64,000 nucleotides of DNA from Thalassobius vesicularis (GCF_004799325.1 NZ_SSMD01000006.1:62001-126000), one strand, 5' to 3'; positions 27,195-35,929 are shown, counted from the stretch's first letter. Numbers and translations are program-made. The notes: generated by a model not told the origin, from the letters alone.

Positions 27195-27230
27195 GCCGGC
27201 CCGCCCCTGCTCGACAGCGGGCGGGCCGGC
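27195..27230. repeat. Strong GC hairpin between purU and the small membrane-protein gene
   Basis: Perfect 12-bp inverted repeat GCCGGCCCGCCC (27195-27206) / GGGCGGGCCGGC (27219-27230) with a 12-base loop. It lies 25 bases past the stop of the minus-strand gene at 27256. There is no U-run on either strand (CCATTTGG on the minus side), so it may be a factor-dependent terminator, an mRNA 3' stabiliser or a protein site. The remaining 165 bases up to purU show no other clear signal. Confidence 0.5.
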
Positions 27231-27255
27231 GGTGTGACGATACCCTTGGGGAAGG

Positions 27256-27666
27256 TCAGTCTTGGGATCCCTGAACCGGAGAGATGGACATCATCAGACC
27301 CAGAGACGCCAGAAGCCCTGCAAGCCCGGCCAGAAGCGCCGGAGAGGCCGAATAAAGAAGCTCGCAGAAGGCACGGGCCAGGGCAGAGGGGAAACTGCCC
27401 GCATACGGCTGGGTCAGGGCCGTAAACCACACAAACGCATGCCACGAACCGGCCGCAACGATCCAGGGAAGGGGGGCGGCGCGGTTCGTGGACTTGGAAT
27501 GCCGCACCCAGAAAAGCGCGACAAGGAAACCGGGAAAAAGGGCCGGCAGGGCACTCACCTCCTGCCGGCCAGTGATGTCGAAACCGGACCAGACCGCCAG
27601 CGGGACGGCGGCGGACACAGCCACAAGGGGCGGGACCAAAACGGAAAGGGAAAAAGATTTGGTCAT
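27256..27666 (-). CDS. Small four-helix membrane protein of unknown function
   Basis: A 136-residue protein with four hydrophobic segments at about residues 8-27, 38-55, 67-86 and 104-125 (the last one LLAGLAGLLASLGLMMSIS). I recognise no family. It begins at ATG 27666, 62 bases from a TGACG-N5-TGTCA palindrome (27728-27742) shared with the other promoters of the adjacent protease cluster, and a possible -10 (TGTAGC, 27697-27692, minus strand) lies between. It may therefore be a membrane component of that system. Confidence 0.6.
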   Translation of the reverse strand: MTKSFSLSVLVPPLVAVSAAVPLAVWSGFDITGRQEVSALPALFPGFLVALFWVRHSKSTNRAAPLPWIVAAGSWHAFVWFTALTQPYAGSFPSALARAFCELLYSASPALLAGLAGLLASLGLMMSISPVQGSQD

Positions 27667-27727
27667 TGGAAAAGTCCCTTTGTTTCAACATGCTACAAAT
27701 TTACTGCCCCGCGTGCGCCACATCAAA

Positions 27728-27742
27728 TGACGAAAGCTGTCA
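27728..27742. promoter_or_regulatory. Cluster regulatory palindrome, site 1 (membrane-protein gene)
   Basis: TGACGAAAGCTGTCA. The half-sites TGAC(R) and TGTCA are separated by five bases as in sites 3 and 4. Its centre is about 40 bp upstream of a candidate minus-strand -10 (TGTAGC, 27697-27692), a position usual for an activator. Confidence 0.6.
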
Positions 27743-27863
27743 TCTTGGGAAACCTGTCAGCGCGCCGCGTTTATCTTTCGCTCATGCGTCGGATTGTGTG
27801 ATTCTTGCGAAAAAACGTACGCTTGAAATCGTGCCCGTCCCGCCTGTGGCCAAGGCAGGATTT

Positions 27864-27966
27864 GAGTATTTTGATCAGAAAGAAACACAGGAAGTGGCGC
27901 CCTTCTCCGCCGGGGTGCGGTCGAAGGAGAGCCCTGCATTCCGGCTTCTTTCTGACAGAAATACTC
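27864..27966. repeat. Imperfect long inverted repeat related in style to the convergent-gap elements
   Basis: Left arm 27864-27884 and right arm 27946-27966 are 21 bases each and complementary except for three or four central positions; they share GAGTATTT and TCAGAAAGAA. A 61-base GC-rich centre separates them. The A/T-plus-AAGAA arm design resembles the three palindromic elements, but the sequence differs. It lies just past the stop of the minus-strand caspase gene, so could be its terminator. Confidence 0.55.
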
Positions 27967-28016
27967 ACGGCGCGCCGGGGGTGCCGACGCGTCGTCTGAG
28001 AATAGAGCGCGCGGGT

Positions 28017-30131
28017 TCAGCTTCCGGGGACCGTGTCGATCTCGAATTGCAGGAAGGCCGGGGCGGGTTCGGCTTTTTTCTTGCGGCTGGACAGGCTGAC
28101 GGCGGCGCGGGTGGTTTGGCCGAAGCCGGCCTCGTCCAGCAGGCCGGTCAGACCGCGCGGGGCCGAGCCGGCCTGGCGGGTGCGCGACAGCGGGGGTTGT
28201 TCGAGGAAGGACAGGTCTTCGACCTCGGACTGGGGATCGGCGGGTGAGACTATGACCAGCAGCCGGTCGCGGCCAAAGGCGGCGTCTGTGACTAGCACGT
28301 AATCCTCGCTCAGCGTGTCGCCGGGGTGCAGTCGGCCGTTGCCCATGAACGAGATCGAATAGTCCGACCCGACATAGAGCACGTTGAAATCCACCGCCCT
28401 GTCGTTCGGGTTGGTCAGGGTCAGGCCGATCACGTCGTCCGGGATCATGCGTGTCACGGATTGGGCCGCGACGGGCTGGTGACTGTCGGGGACAATGTCC
28501 TCGGCGTTCGGATCAAAGCGCGCGCGGGTCAGGGCGGCGGAGACCTGCACCGCCGTTCCGGAGGTCGCCGCGCCGACCTTCATCAGGTTCAGCGCCTTGC
28601 TCATGTAGGAGATGTTTTCCGAGAAAACCTCGGCCAGTTCCGTGGTGTCCTTGTCGGCGGTCGAGATCGAGAAGAGCTGGTCGAACTGGTCTTCCTCGAT
28701 CAGGCCCGAGGCGGGCAGGAACCAGATCGCGTCGGGGCGGGGGCTGTCGGGGATCACGGCAAGGCGCAGGTCGGCATCGGCGCTGGCGGGCACGAAGGCG
28801 ATGCGAGGGCCGATGCGGGCCATGTCGCGGGCGGCGGCGATGGCGGCGTCCAGCGCCTGTGCCGGGGCCGTGCCGGGGTCGGGCAGGGCGATTGTCAGCG
28901 ACATGTCAAGGCTGGCGCTGGTCTTGCGCAGCACCGCGCCCTTGGGGATGGCGGGGGCGGTGCCTTGCGGCGTGGCCGTGGCGGTGAATGTGTCCAGCGT
29001 GGTGACGGTATAGGTGGCCAGCGCGGCGTCGTCGGGATCGGCGGGCGAGGCGAGCAAGATCAGCTCGGCCCCGTCGTCAAGCCCGTGCAGGCGGCCGGCG
29101 GGCAGGGTCAGCGTGTCGCCCTTGGCCGCGACGGGCCATTGCAGGATGCGCCCGGCAGATCCGGTGCCAAAGACGGGGTCGTCCAGCTCGCCCTCGAACA
29201 GGGGGGTGGTGCGGGCCAGGTTTTGCACCGCGTATTTGCGCAGGATTTCCTGTGACAGCTGGCGGTAGGTGATGCCCGGACGCTCGGCCAGCGTCTGGAA
29301 CAGGGTGTAGGTGAAGACGCCCTGCAGGCGGCGGTCGGGGTCGCCTTTGGGCATGTTCTTTTCGGGCGTCGTCTCGGTGGTTTGGGCGGCGAAGAAGGCG
29401 GTCAGCTTGCCTTGCAGCGAGGTGGTTGAGGTCTCAACGGCGGCGGGCGGCGCGGTGCGCGGGTCGTCCAGCGCGCGGGTCTGGGATTCGGCTTCGGCCA
29501 TGCGCTCGGCCGGGACGCCAAGGGCCGAGGGGGGCAGTTTGCGTTCGCGCACGTCCTCGTCCAGCGAGGGGGCGGCGCGGGTGGCGGTGCCGGAATGGCA
29601 GCTGTCGAACACCACCCAGACATCGGCCCCCTTGGAGCGGATGGCGTCGATCATCTGGCCGATCTCGTCATCGACGAGGGCGTTTTGCACGGTGCCGGTC
29701 GTGTCCTCCCACGGGCCGATGTCGACGGGCAGGAACAGTTCGTCCAGCCCGTCGGTTTCGGTGGAGGGGTCCAGCGCGGGGGCTTGGCTGCCGTGGCCGG
29801 AGAAGTGGAGGTAGACGAAATCGCCGGGCTGCACGGTGGCGGCCAGATGGGCGAAGCCGTCGCGGATCGCTTGCAGGGTCGGGGCGGGGGCACCTTCGAC
29901 GCCATCGGCCAGCACGGTGATGCGGTCAGCGGCAAACGGCACCACGGGGTTCGACTGAAGGTAGGTCGCCACAAGGTCGATATCGTTGGCCGGGCCGCGC
30001 AGCCAGAACCGCTGATCCAGCGCCGGATAGGTCGAGGCACCGATCAGCAGGGCGTAATTCTCGCGCGCGGCGGCGGGCAGGGCGGACAGGGCCAGCAGAC
30101 CGGCCAGGGCGGTGGATCGCAGCAGGGTCAT
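28017..30131 (-). CDS. Secreted caspase-family (C14) protease 1 with DUF4384-like C-terminus
   Basis: A 704-residue exported protein. Signal peptide residues 1-22 (ALPAAA end), then a caspase-fold domain: strand YALLIGASTY, His113 in [10 protein letters not shown], Cys178 in VVFDSCHSGT. The blocks DGLDELFLPVD and NALVDDEI between His and Cys resemble metacaspases, whose acidic S1 pocket accepts Arg/Lys; this specificity is inferred. Residues 500-600 (VIGLTLTNPND, VDFNVLYVGSDYSISFM, LLVIVSP) look like a DUF4384 beta-domain. It is homologous along its length to the protein at 35930. It follows the 215-residue exported protein gene by seven bases, so they form one operon. Confidence 0.87.
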   Translation of the reverse strand: MTLLRSTALAGLLALSALPAAARENYALLIGASTYPALDQRFWLRGPANDIDLVATYLQSNPVVPFAADRITVLADGVEGAPAPTLQAIRDGFAHLAATVQPGDFVYLHFSGHGSQAPALDPSTETDGLDELFLPVDIGPWEDTTGTVQNALVDDEIGQMIDAIRSKGADVWVVFDSCHSGTATRAAPSLDEDVRERKLPPSALGVPAERMAEAESQTRALDDPRTAPPAAVETSTTSLQGKLTAFFAAQTTETTPEKNMPKGDPDRRLQGVFTYTLFQTLAERPGITYRQLSQEILRKYAVQNLARTTPLFEGELDDPVFGTGSAGRILQWPVAAKGDTLTLPAGRLHGLDDGAELILLASPADPDDAALATYTVTTLDTFTATATPQGTAPAIPKGAVLRKTSASLDMSLTIALPDPGTAPAQALDAAIAAARDMARIGPRIAFVPASADADLRLAVIPDSPRPDAIWFLPASGLIEEDQFDQLFSISTADKDTTELAEVFSENISYMSKALNLMKVGAATSGTAVQVSAALTRARFDPNAEDIVPDSHQPVAAQSVTRMIPDDVIGLTLTNPNDRAVDFNVLYVGSDYSISFMGNGRLHPGDTLSEDYVLVTDAAFGRDRLLVIVSPADPQSEVEDLSFLEQPPLSRTRQAGSAPRGLTGLLDEAGFGQTTRAAVSLSSRKKKAEPAPAFLQFEIDTVPGS

Positions 30132-30138
30132 GGCGGCC

Positions 30139-30786
30139 TCAGTTGGTGATCAGCGAATAGGGCGAGGACACGCCGCCCTTGTTCTTGACGATGATGGTGA
30201 AGCCCTCGGACGTGGCCGGACGCCAGCCGCAATAGGCGATGGCGGAAATATCGGTGTCCGAGCACACCAGCCGCCCCTTGGCGTCGTGGACGTAAAGGTT
30301 CAGATCGGCCGAGGCCTGACCCTCGATATAGACCTCGGCGTATTCGCCGCCGGTATAGGGCAGGGGCGGGTAGGTGTCGGTGCCGCCCGAGCGGATCGAG
30401 GTGATCGAGTAGACCTGACCGGTGGAAACGCCCTTTGTATTCTCGTCGCGCACGTCCTGGATCAGGCCCAGAAGGGCGTCGTCGCCCACGGCCAGCTCGG
30501 CGGCGGTGTCCAGCATGTCCTGCCAGCTGAGCGGCGCCTCGTCCGGATCGGCAGTGGCGGCGGCACCGTCACTGGTGGGGGCGCGGTCGATGCGGCGGAA
30601 GTTCAGCGATTTACGCAGCTTGGCGGCGGCCAGCACCAGAATCGGGTCCGAGGTTTCAACCCCGGTCAGGTACAGCTGGGCCGACAGCTCGGCGGTTTTC
30701 AAAGGGGTTTGGGCCTGCGCGGACAGGGGCAAAAGGGCTGCGGCAGACAGGGAAACGGCAAGGAAAAGGGACTTGGGAAACATCAT
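30139..30786 (-). CDS. Exported 215-residue protein with PPC-like C-terminal domain, paralogue 1
   Basis: Signal peptide residues 1-25 (LPLSAQA), then a helical segment (LYLTGVETSDPILVLAAAKL) and a beta-rich C-terminus (EYAEVYIEG, ADLNLYVHDAKGRLVC, GFTIIVKNKGG, YSLITN) resembling pre-peptidase C-terminal (PPC) beta-sandwiches. Cys175 and Cys186 probably form a disulfide. The protein encoded at 39176-39823 is a clear paralogue of identical length with cysteines at the same positions, and both genes share the 5' sequence CAAGACGGAGC before the start. A second ATG three bases in is also possible. First gene of the caspase-1 operon; role unknown, perhaps partner, substrate or inhibitor. Confidence 0.75.
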   Translation of the reverse strand: MMFPKSLFLAVSLSAAALLPLSAQAQTPLKTAELSAQLYLTGVETSDPILVLAAAKLRKSLNFRRIDRAPTSDGAAATADPDEAPLSWQDMLDTAAELAVGDDALLGLIQDVRDENTKGVSTGQVYSITSIRSGGTDTYPPLPYTGGEYAEVYIEGQASADLNLYVHDAKGRLVCSDTDISAIAYCGWRPATSEGFTIIVKNKGGVSSPYSLITN

Positions 30787-30863
30787 AAAGCTCCGTCTTG
30801 GATGCCATGATAATGCGGGTGCGGGCGTGGCTTTTCAAAACCTTTCTGGCGGATTTCCGAACA

Positions 30864-30878
30864 TGAACGGACTTGTCA
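30864..30878. promoter_or_regulatory. Cluster regulatory palindrome, site 2 (degenerate), divergent promoter region
   Basis: TGAACGGACTTGTCA: right half-site TGTCA is perfect, left half (TGAAC) matches three of five. It is within the perfect outer dyad CATGA...TCATG. It lies between the divergent operons starting at 30786 (minus) and 30938 (plus); a weak plus-strand -10 candidate GGTAAC is centred 43 bp downstream, a distance like that at the other sites. Confidence 0.4.
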
Positions 30879-30937
30879 TGTGAGTTTACCGGGGGGCGTT
30901 GCTAGCTGTGGGGTAACGGAACAGAAAGGATGTTCAC

Positions 30938-32287
30938 ATGACCCGGATGACCCCGAATGCGACTGAACGCGGGCTTTATGCGCGCCGTATGCGCCGCCCG
31001 CTGCTGAGCCTGCTGCCGATGCTGGCCCTGTGTGTCACGCTGATTTCGGCAATCGCCGACCGGGCGCAGGCGGGTCCGATGCTGGAGCGCGGGCTGAACG
31101 CGACGCTGGTCGTGGAAACCGCGGACGGGGACGAGAAATTCCTGGGTTCGGCGGTACTGTGGCGCGACGGGCGGCTGGCGGTGACCAACGCGCATGTCGT
31201 CAAGCGCGCAACCCGCGTGGTGCTGCGGCACCGCGACGGGCGCACGGTGGTGGCGCGTGTGATCGCCCGTGATGAAAAGCGCGACCTGGCGCTGATCGAG
31301 CTGGACGAGGCCACGTTCGGCCCCGGTCTGGAACCCGCGCTGGGCCTGCCCGGTCTGGGCGACGAGGTTTATGCGCTGGGCGCGCCACTGGAAGCGGACC
31401 AGACGGTGACGCGCGGGATCGTCTCGGTCGTGGCGCGGCAGGTGCAGGCGGGCGTGCCGGTGCGCTATATCCAGCATGACGCGGCGATCAACCCGGGCAG
31501 CTCGGGCGGGCCGCTGCTGGATGGCGAGGGCCGTGTCGTGGGGCTGAACGCGCGGATCGCCGATGGCTCGCGCCTGTTCGTGGGGATTTCCTATGCGATC
31601 CCGGCGGCGCTGATTGACCGGTTCATCGCGGGCGATCTGCCCGAAGTGCCGGATCTGGGCGTGACCGCGCGCCCGATTGATGCGCGCATCGCCGCCGCGC
31701 TGGGGCTGGAGAAGGGCGCGGGCGTGCTGGTGGACAACGTGAACCCGTCCAGCCTGGGCGCGCGGGCCGGTCTGCTGGCGGGCGACGTGGTGGTGCGGGT
31801 CAATGGCCGCGCGATCGTGAAGCCGGGCGACATGGCCTTTGCGCTGGACGAACGTGACGGCGATACCGTGGTGTTCGAGGTGCTGCGCGGCGGAGAGCCG
31901 TTGATGCTGGAGCTGGAGCTGATCAAGCACTCGGTCGATATCGACGACGACGGCACCTCGCGCGAGATTGCGATCATCCGGGCCTATGATCTGGCGCGTC
32001 TGGGCCTGCAAATGGGCAGCGATGGCGTGACGGTCGAGGTGATCAGCCCCGCCAGCCCCGCCTACCTGGCCGGTCTGGATGCAGGCGACACGATCCTGTC
32101 GGTGAACGGGCAGCCGGCCTCGGCCGAGTTGCTGGAAACGCTGAAGATCTCGCGCCCGGTACTGCTGCTGGTGCGCCGCCCCGATGGCCGCACGCTGCAC
32201 GTCACCGTCGACCCCTGGAGCAACGGCGCACGCAGCCAGATCATGGGCGGGGCGAATGTCCTTGACCCGGTGGTCGTAATCTTCTGA
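30938..32287 (+). CDS. Exported trypsin-like serine protease with two PDZ-like domains (DegP/HtrA type)
   Basis: A 449-residue HtrA-like protein with a membrane-export segment at residues 20-45 (cleavage near RAQA). Catalytic triad: His86 (AVTNAHVV), Asp116 (KRDLALIEL), Ser189 (NPGSSGGPLL). Two PDZ domains follow, about 225-330 (GVLVDNVNPSSLGARAGLLAGDVVVRVNG) and 345-430 (VEVISPASPAYLAGLDAGDTILSVNG). It should degrade or process misfolded or specific periplasmic proteins. It heads the plus-strand unit with the response regulator, kinase and patatin genes, so is likely an output or sensor partner of that two-component system. Start 30938 is supported by AAAGGA eight bases upstream. Confidence 0.9.
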   Translation: MTRMTPNATERGLYARRMRRPLLSLLPMLALCVTLISAIADRAQAGPMLERGLNATLVVETADGDEKFLGSAVLWRDGRLAVTNAHVVKRATRVVLRHRDGRTVVARVIARDEKRDLALIELDEATFGPGLEPALGLPGLGDEVYALGAPLEADQTVTRGIVSVVARQVQAGVPVRYIQHDAAINPGSSGGPLLDGEGRVVGLNARIADGSRLFVGISYAIPAALIDRFIAGDLPEVPDLGVTARPIDARIAAALGLEKGAGVLVDNVNPSSLGARAGLLAGDVVVRVNGRAIVKPGDMAFALDERDGDTVVFEVLRGGEPLMLELELIKHSVDIDDDGTSREIAIIRAYDLARLGLQMGSDGVTVEVISPASPAYLAGLDAGDTILSVNGQPASAELLETLKISRPVLLLVRRPDGRTLHVTVDPWSNGARSQIMGGANVLDPVVVIF

Positions 32288-32309
32288 TCTGGGCCGAAGG
32301 AGTTCGTTC

Positions 32310-33011
32310 ATGAGTACCACCCCCCGTATCCTGATCGTCGAGGACGACGCCGTGGCCGCTCAGGCCATGGCCGAGGCCGCCCGCGATGTCGGCGCCGAGC
32401 CGGTGCTGCGCGCCACCTACGCCGACGGGCTGGAGGCCGCCAAGGCCGGGGCCTACGCGGTGATCCTGTTCGACCGGATGCTGCCGGGCGGCGACGGGGT
32501 GGACGCGATCGCCAAGGTGCGGGCGGCGGGCTCGACCGCGCTGGTGATGGTGGTCTCGGCGCTGGGGCGCGCGGCCAACAAGATCGAGGGGCTGGAGAAG
32601 GGCGCGGACGATTACCTGGCCAAACCCTTTGACCCAGACGAGCTGCGCGCGCGCCTGCGGGCGCTGCTGCGGCGCACGACGATGGTGGCGCTGGACAATG
32701 ACGTGGTGGCCTTTGGCGATCTGGAAATCCGCATGAAGGCGCGCACCGTGCATGTCGGCACGACGCATATCGCGATCTCCCCCAAAGAGTTCAAATTGCT
32801 GAGCTATTTCGCCACGAATGCGGGTGCGCTGGTGACGCGGATGCAGCTGCTGGAGCATGTCTGGAACCTGCATTTCGACCCGCAGACCAACGTGGTGGAC
32901 GTGCATGTCGGCCGTCTGCGGCGCAAGCTGGAACAGGTCGCGGGCCGCCCGATCATCCACACCGCCCGCGGCGAGGGCTATGTGTTCGACCCGGTCAAGG
33001 TGGCGGAATGA
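32310..33011 (+). CDS. OmpR-family response regulator
   Basis: A 233-residue regulator. Receiver domain with acidic pair EDD (11-13), phospho-acceptor Asp55 (ILFDRMLPGGDG) and Lys in LAKPFDPDEL; then a winged-helix DNA-binding domain (ISPKEFKLLSYFATN ... NVVDVHVGRLRRKLEQ). It overlaps the kinase gene by four bases. It is the natural candidate to bind the TGACR-N5-TGTCA palindromes ahead of the cluster's transcription units, although OmpR-type proteins more often use direct repeats. Confidence 0.93.
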   Translation: MSTTPRILIVEDDAVAAQAMAEAARDVGAEPVLRATYADGLEAAKAGAYAVILFDRMLPGGDGVDAIAKVRAAGSTALVMVVSALGRAANKIEGLEKGADDYLAKPFDPDELRARLRALLRRTTMVALDNDVVAFGDLEIRMKARTVHVGTTHIAISPKEFKLLSYFATNAGALVTRMQLLEHVWNLHFDPQTNVVDVHVGRLRRKLEQVAGRPIIHTARGEGYVFDPVKVAE

Positions 33012-34357
33012 GGGGTGCGCGCCGCTCGGCCAGCCTGAGGGTATCGCTGCTGGTGGCGGCGGTGATCTCGGCGATGTCGCTGGCGGCGATGGGGCTGCAA
33101 TACCGCGTGACGGCGCAGTCGCTGGACGCGCGGCAGGCGGAGTTGTTGGCGGCCGATCTGGCCTCGTTCGCGGCTTTGTACGAACAACGCCGGATCGTGG
33201 CACTGCGCGAGGCGATCGAGTTTCGCGTGGCCAGCACGCCGCCCGCGCAGGTGCTGTATCTGCTGACGGATCGCGGCGCGAAACTGGCCGGGAATATCGA
33301 CGCATGGCCCGCCGGGCTGGCCCCGAATGGCAGCGATTTCGCGGCCACGGGGGCGCAGGTTTTCGCGCTGGCGGGCGTCGAATACGTGGGCGTCGCGCGT
33401 GAATTGCCGGGAGGGTTCCCGCTGCTGGTGGCGCGGGCGCGGACGGATACTCTGGCGACGCTGAACGATCTGCGGCAGCTGATCGGCTGGGTCGCGCTGG
33501 CGCTGGTGGCGGTGTCGCTGCTGGCCGGGTGGGGCATCAGCCGGGCGGTGCTGGGGCGGATCGGGCGGCTGAACGCGCTGGCCGACCGGGTGGCGGCGGG
33601 CGATCTGTCGGCGCGCTTGCCGGCCCCCGCGCGGCAGGACGAATTCGCGCTGTTGCAGGACCATATCCACGCCATGCTGGACCGGATCGAGGCGCTGAAC
33701 CGCGCTACGCACCGGCTGTCGGATTCGGTGGCGCATGAGCTGCGCACGCCTCTGAACCGCATCCAGCAGCGGCTGGCAGGGCTGGGTGAGGACGACGCCG
33801 CGCTGGCCGTGCGCGAGGAGATTCGCGCCACGGTTCGGATTTTCGACGCCCTGCTGGACATCTCGGCGGCCGAGGCGGCGCAGGGGCAGCGGCCCGGTCT
33901 GGTGCCGGTGGACTTGTCTGAACTGGCCGAGGAGCTGGCCGATTTGTACGAGCCGCTGGCCGAGGACGAGGGGATGAACCTGACCACGGCGCTGGAGCCG
34001 GGCCTGCACGTGCTGGGCGAGCGTAGCCTGCTGGCGCAGCTGCTGACCAACCTGCTGGAAAACGCGATCAAATATTGCCGTCCGGGCGATGAAATCCGTC
34101 TGGGTCTGTGGGCCGAAGGCGACCGCATCGTGCTGGAGGTGCGAGACACCGGCCCCGGCATTCCCGCCGATCTGCGCGGCCAGATGTTCGACCGTTTCAC
34201 CCGCGCCGAGCGCGACCGCGCCAAGGCCGGGCACGGGCTGGGGCTGGCGCTGGTGCAGGCGATCGCGGCGCGGCACGGGGCCAAACTGTTGCTGCCCGAG
34301 ACCGCAAAAGGCTTTGCCATCAGGATCGTCTGCCCTAAACTTGACGCTACGGCCTGA
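33008..34357 (+). CDS. Membrane sensor histidine kinase with periplasmic domain
   Basis: A 449-residue kinase. TM1 about residues 12-31, a periplasmic sensor region of 125 residues, TM2 about 158-178, a HAMP segment, the phosphorylated His243 (VAHELRTPLNRIQQ), then the ATPase domain (N box LLENAIKYC, G1 DTGPGIP, G2 GHGLGLALV). The start overlaps the regulator stop (ATGA). The periplasmic loop suggests that it senses an envelope signal, in keeping with the exported products of the surrounding genes. Confidence 0.92.
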   Translation: MRGARRSASLRVSLLVAAVISAMSLAAMGLQYRVTAQSLDARQAELLAADLASFAALYEQRRIVALREAIEFRVASTPPAQVLYLLTDRGAKLAGNIDAWPAGLAPNGSDFAATGAQVFALAGVEYVGVARELPGGFPLLVARARTDTLATLNDLRQLIGWVALALVAVSLLAGWGISRAVLGRIGRLNALADRVAAGDLSARLPAPARQDEFALLQDHIHAMLDRIEALNRATHRLSDSVAHELRTPLNRIQQRLAGLGEDDAALAVREEIRATVRIFDALLDISAAEAAQGQRPGLVPVDLSELAEELADLYEPLAEDEGMNLTTALEPGLHVLGERSLLAQLLTNLLENAIKYCRPGDEIRLGLWAEGDRIVLEVRDTGPGIPADLRGQMFDRFTRAERDRAKAGHGLGLALVQAIAARHGAKLLLPETAKGFAIRIVCPKLDATA

Positions 34358-34386
34358 TATTTCCGGCCCGGCCTTGGGGGAGGACG

Positions 34387-35844
34387 ATGAAGTCATTTTT
34401 TATGCTGTGTGCGGCCCTTTCGCTGACAGGCTGTGCGGCGATCAACAAACCGCTGAACCAACCGCTGCCCGAGGGGCAAAATCCCCCGCTTGCCGAGGTT
34501 ACCATGACCGCCCCCACGGATGGCGAGGTCTATGTCGGGCTGGCGTTCTCGGGCGGGGGGATGCGGGCCTCGGCCTTTGCTTATGGATTGCTGGAGGAAT
34601 TGCGCGCCCAGACCGCCACGCCGAAAGACCCCGACGGCGTGCTGTCCGAGGTGCGGCTGGTGACGGGGGTGTCTGGTGGCTCGGTCACGGCGGCGTATTT
34701 CGGGCTGAAAGGGCCCGCCGCGCTGGACGGCTACCGCGAGAATTACCTGCTGACCAACGCCGAGAAATACATGGCCAACAGCCCGCTGAACCCGCTGACG
34801 CTGGTGCGCGGGGTCACCGGCGGGGCCAACGGGCGCAAGACCTTCGGGCGCTATCTGGACGAAAAGTTGTTCCACGGCGCGACCTTTGGCGACCTGCGCC
34901 AGCGCAGCAACATCATCACCTGGATCAACGCCACGGACATGGCCAACCAGACGCCGTTCCTGTTCAGCCCGGAAACCTTTGACGCGCTGTGCTCGGACCT
35001 GGGCAGTTTCCCGATTTCGGACGCGGTGGCGGCCTCGGCGGCGTTTCCGCTGGTGTTCTCGCCGATCACGCTGGAGGCGCATCAGGGCAAGTGCCAGTAC
35101 AAGGAGCCCGACTGGCTGACGGACGCGCGGTATAACCCCGAGGCGACCTCGGCGATGAAGGCGCAGGCGGCGGCGCTGGAAAGCTATGGCGATCCCGAAA
35201 AGGTGCAATACGTCAAGCTGCTGGACGGCGGCATCACCGACAATTTCGGCACCACGGGTCTGGCGATCGAACGGGCGCGCGCGCGCAACGGATTCGCGCC
35301 GATGACCCCGCAACAGGCAGTGCGGCTGAAGCGGTTCCTGTTCATCGTGGCCGATGCGGGCACAGAGAAAACCTATGCCTGGTCGCGCAAGCTGGGCGGG
35401 CCGGGGGGCGTGAAACTGGCGATGGGGATCGCGGGGGCCTCGATGGGGTCGGCGTCGCGCACGGGCTATGATGCGATGCGGCTGCAGCTGGACCGCTGGC
35501 AGAAGGACCTGGTGGATTACCGGTGTTCCCTGTCGCGCGGCGAGGTGGCGCGGCTACGCGGCAGCCTGTCGGGCTGGAATTGCCGGGACGTGAAGTTCTT
35601 TGTCGGCAAGATCAGCTTTGACGGGCTGGACCCGGCGCAACAAGCACAGCTGAACGAGATTCCGACGCGGCTGAAACTGAAGCCCGAACAGGTGGACATG
35701 ACGATCGAGGCCGGACGGCAGGCCGCGCGGGTGAACCCCGAATTGAACGGGTTCCTGCATGCCCAACCGGGGCGCAATCCACTGGCTGCATTGAAAACCG
35801 GCACCGGAAAACAACCCAAGCGGATATCACCCATCAAGAATTGA
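34387..35844 (+). CDS. Patatin-like phospholipase, predicted lipoprotein
   Basis: A 485-residue patatin-family protein. Lipobox LTGC with Cys16 as lipidation site. The oxyanion hole is FSGGGMRAS (residues 54-62), the nucleophile is Ser96 in TGVSGGSV, and the partner Asp280 is in LLDGGITDN, so the Ser-Asp dyad is intact. It may deacylate membrane phospholipids from the periplasmic face or outer membrane. It begins 30 bases after the kinase gene and belongs to the same unit. Such activity inside a protease/signalling cluster suggests envelope remodelling or killing, which is inference. Confidence 0.87.
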   Translation: MKSFFMLCAALSLTGCAAINKPLNQPLPEGQNPPLAEVTMTAPTDGEVYVGLAFSGGGMRASAFAYGLLEELRAQTATPKDPDGVLSEVRLVTGVSGGSVTAAYFGLKGPAALDGYRENYLLTNAEKYMANSPLNPLTLVRGVTGGANGRKTFGRYLDEKLFHGATFGDLRQRSNIITWINATDMANQTPFLFSPETFDALCSDLGSFPISDAVAASAAFPLVFSPITLEAHQGKCQYKEPDWLTDARYNPEATSAMKAQAAALESYGDPEKVQYVKLLDGGITDNFGTTGLAIERARARNGFAPMTPQQAVRLKRFLFIVADAGTEKTYAWSRKLGGPGGVKLAMGIAGASMGSASRTGYDAMRLQLDRWQKDLVDYRCSLSRGEVARLRGSLSGWNCRDVKFFVGKISFDGLDPAQQAQLNEIPTRLKLKPEQVDMTIEAGRQAARVNPELNGFLHAQPGRNPLAALKTGTGKQPKRISPIKN

Positions 35845-35859
35845 TGACAAATGCTGTCA
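35845..35859. promoter_or_regulatory. Cluster regulatory palindrome, site 3 (caspase 2 promoter)
   Basis: TGACAAATGCTGTCA: perfect 5-5-5 inverted repeat immediately after the patatin stop. Its centre is 45 bp upstream of a candidate -10 (TGTAAT, 35895-35900). This marks a second promoter inside the plus-strand gene row. Confidence 0.65.
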
Positions 35860-35929
35860 GGGGGGCAAGCAGGCTTGATCGGTCCTTTGGGGGCTGTAAT
35901 CAATAGGTCATGAAACCAATCAAAAGATC

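Larger units (their letters stand above)
27667..28016. other. 350-base intergenic region with a regulatory palindrome and a long inverted repeat
   Basis: No convincing gene. Contains the promoter side of the minus-strand membrane-protein gene, the TGACG-N5-TGTCA palindrome at 27728-27742 with a further TGTCA at 27755-27759, and a long imperfect inverted repeat at 27864-27966. The first half is less GC-rich than the genes around it. Confidence 0.6.

Noticed and set aside
30139-30786. The 215-residue protein as a bacterial gasdermin
   Set aside because: Gasdermins are cytoplasmic and have a different fold; this protein has a signal peptide and a PPC-like beta-domain with a disulfide pair. Association with caspase and trypsin-like proteases is the only similarity.
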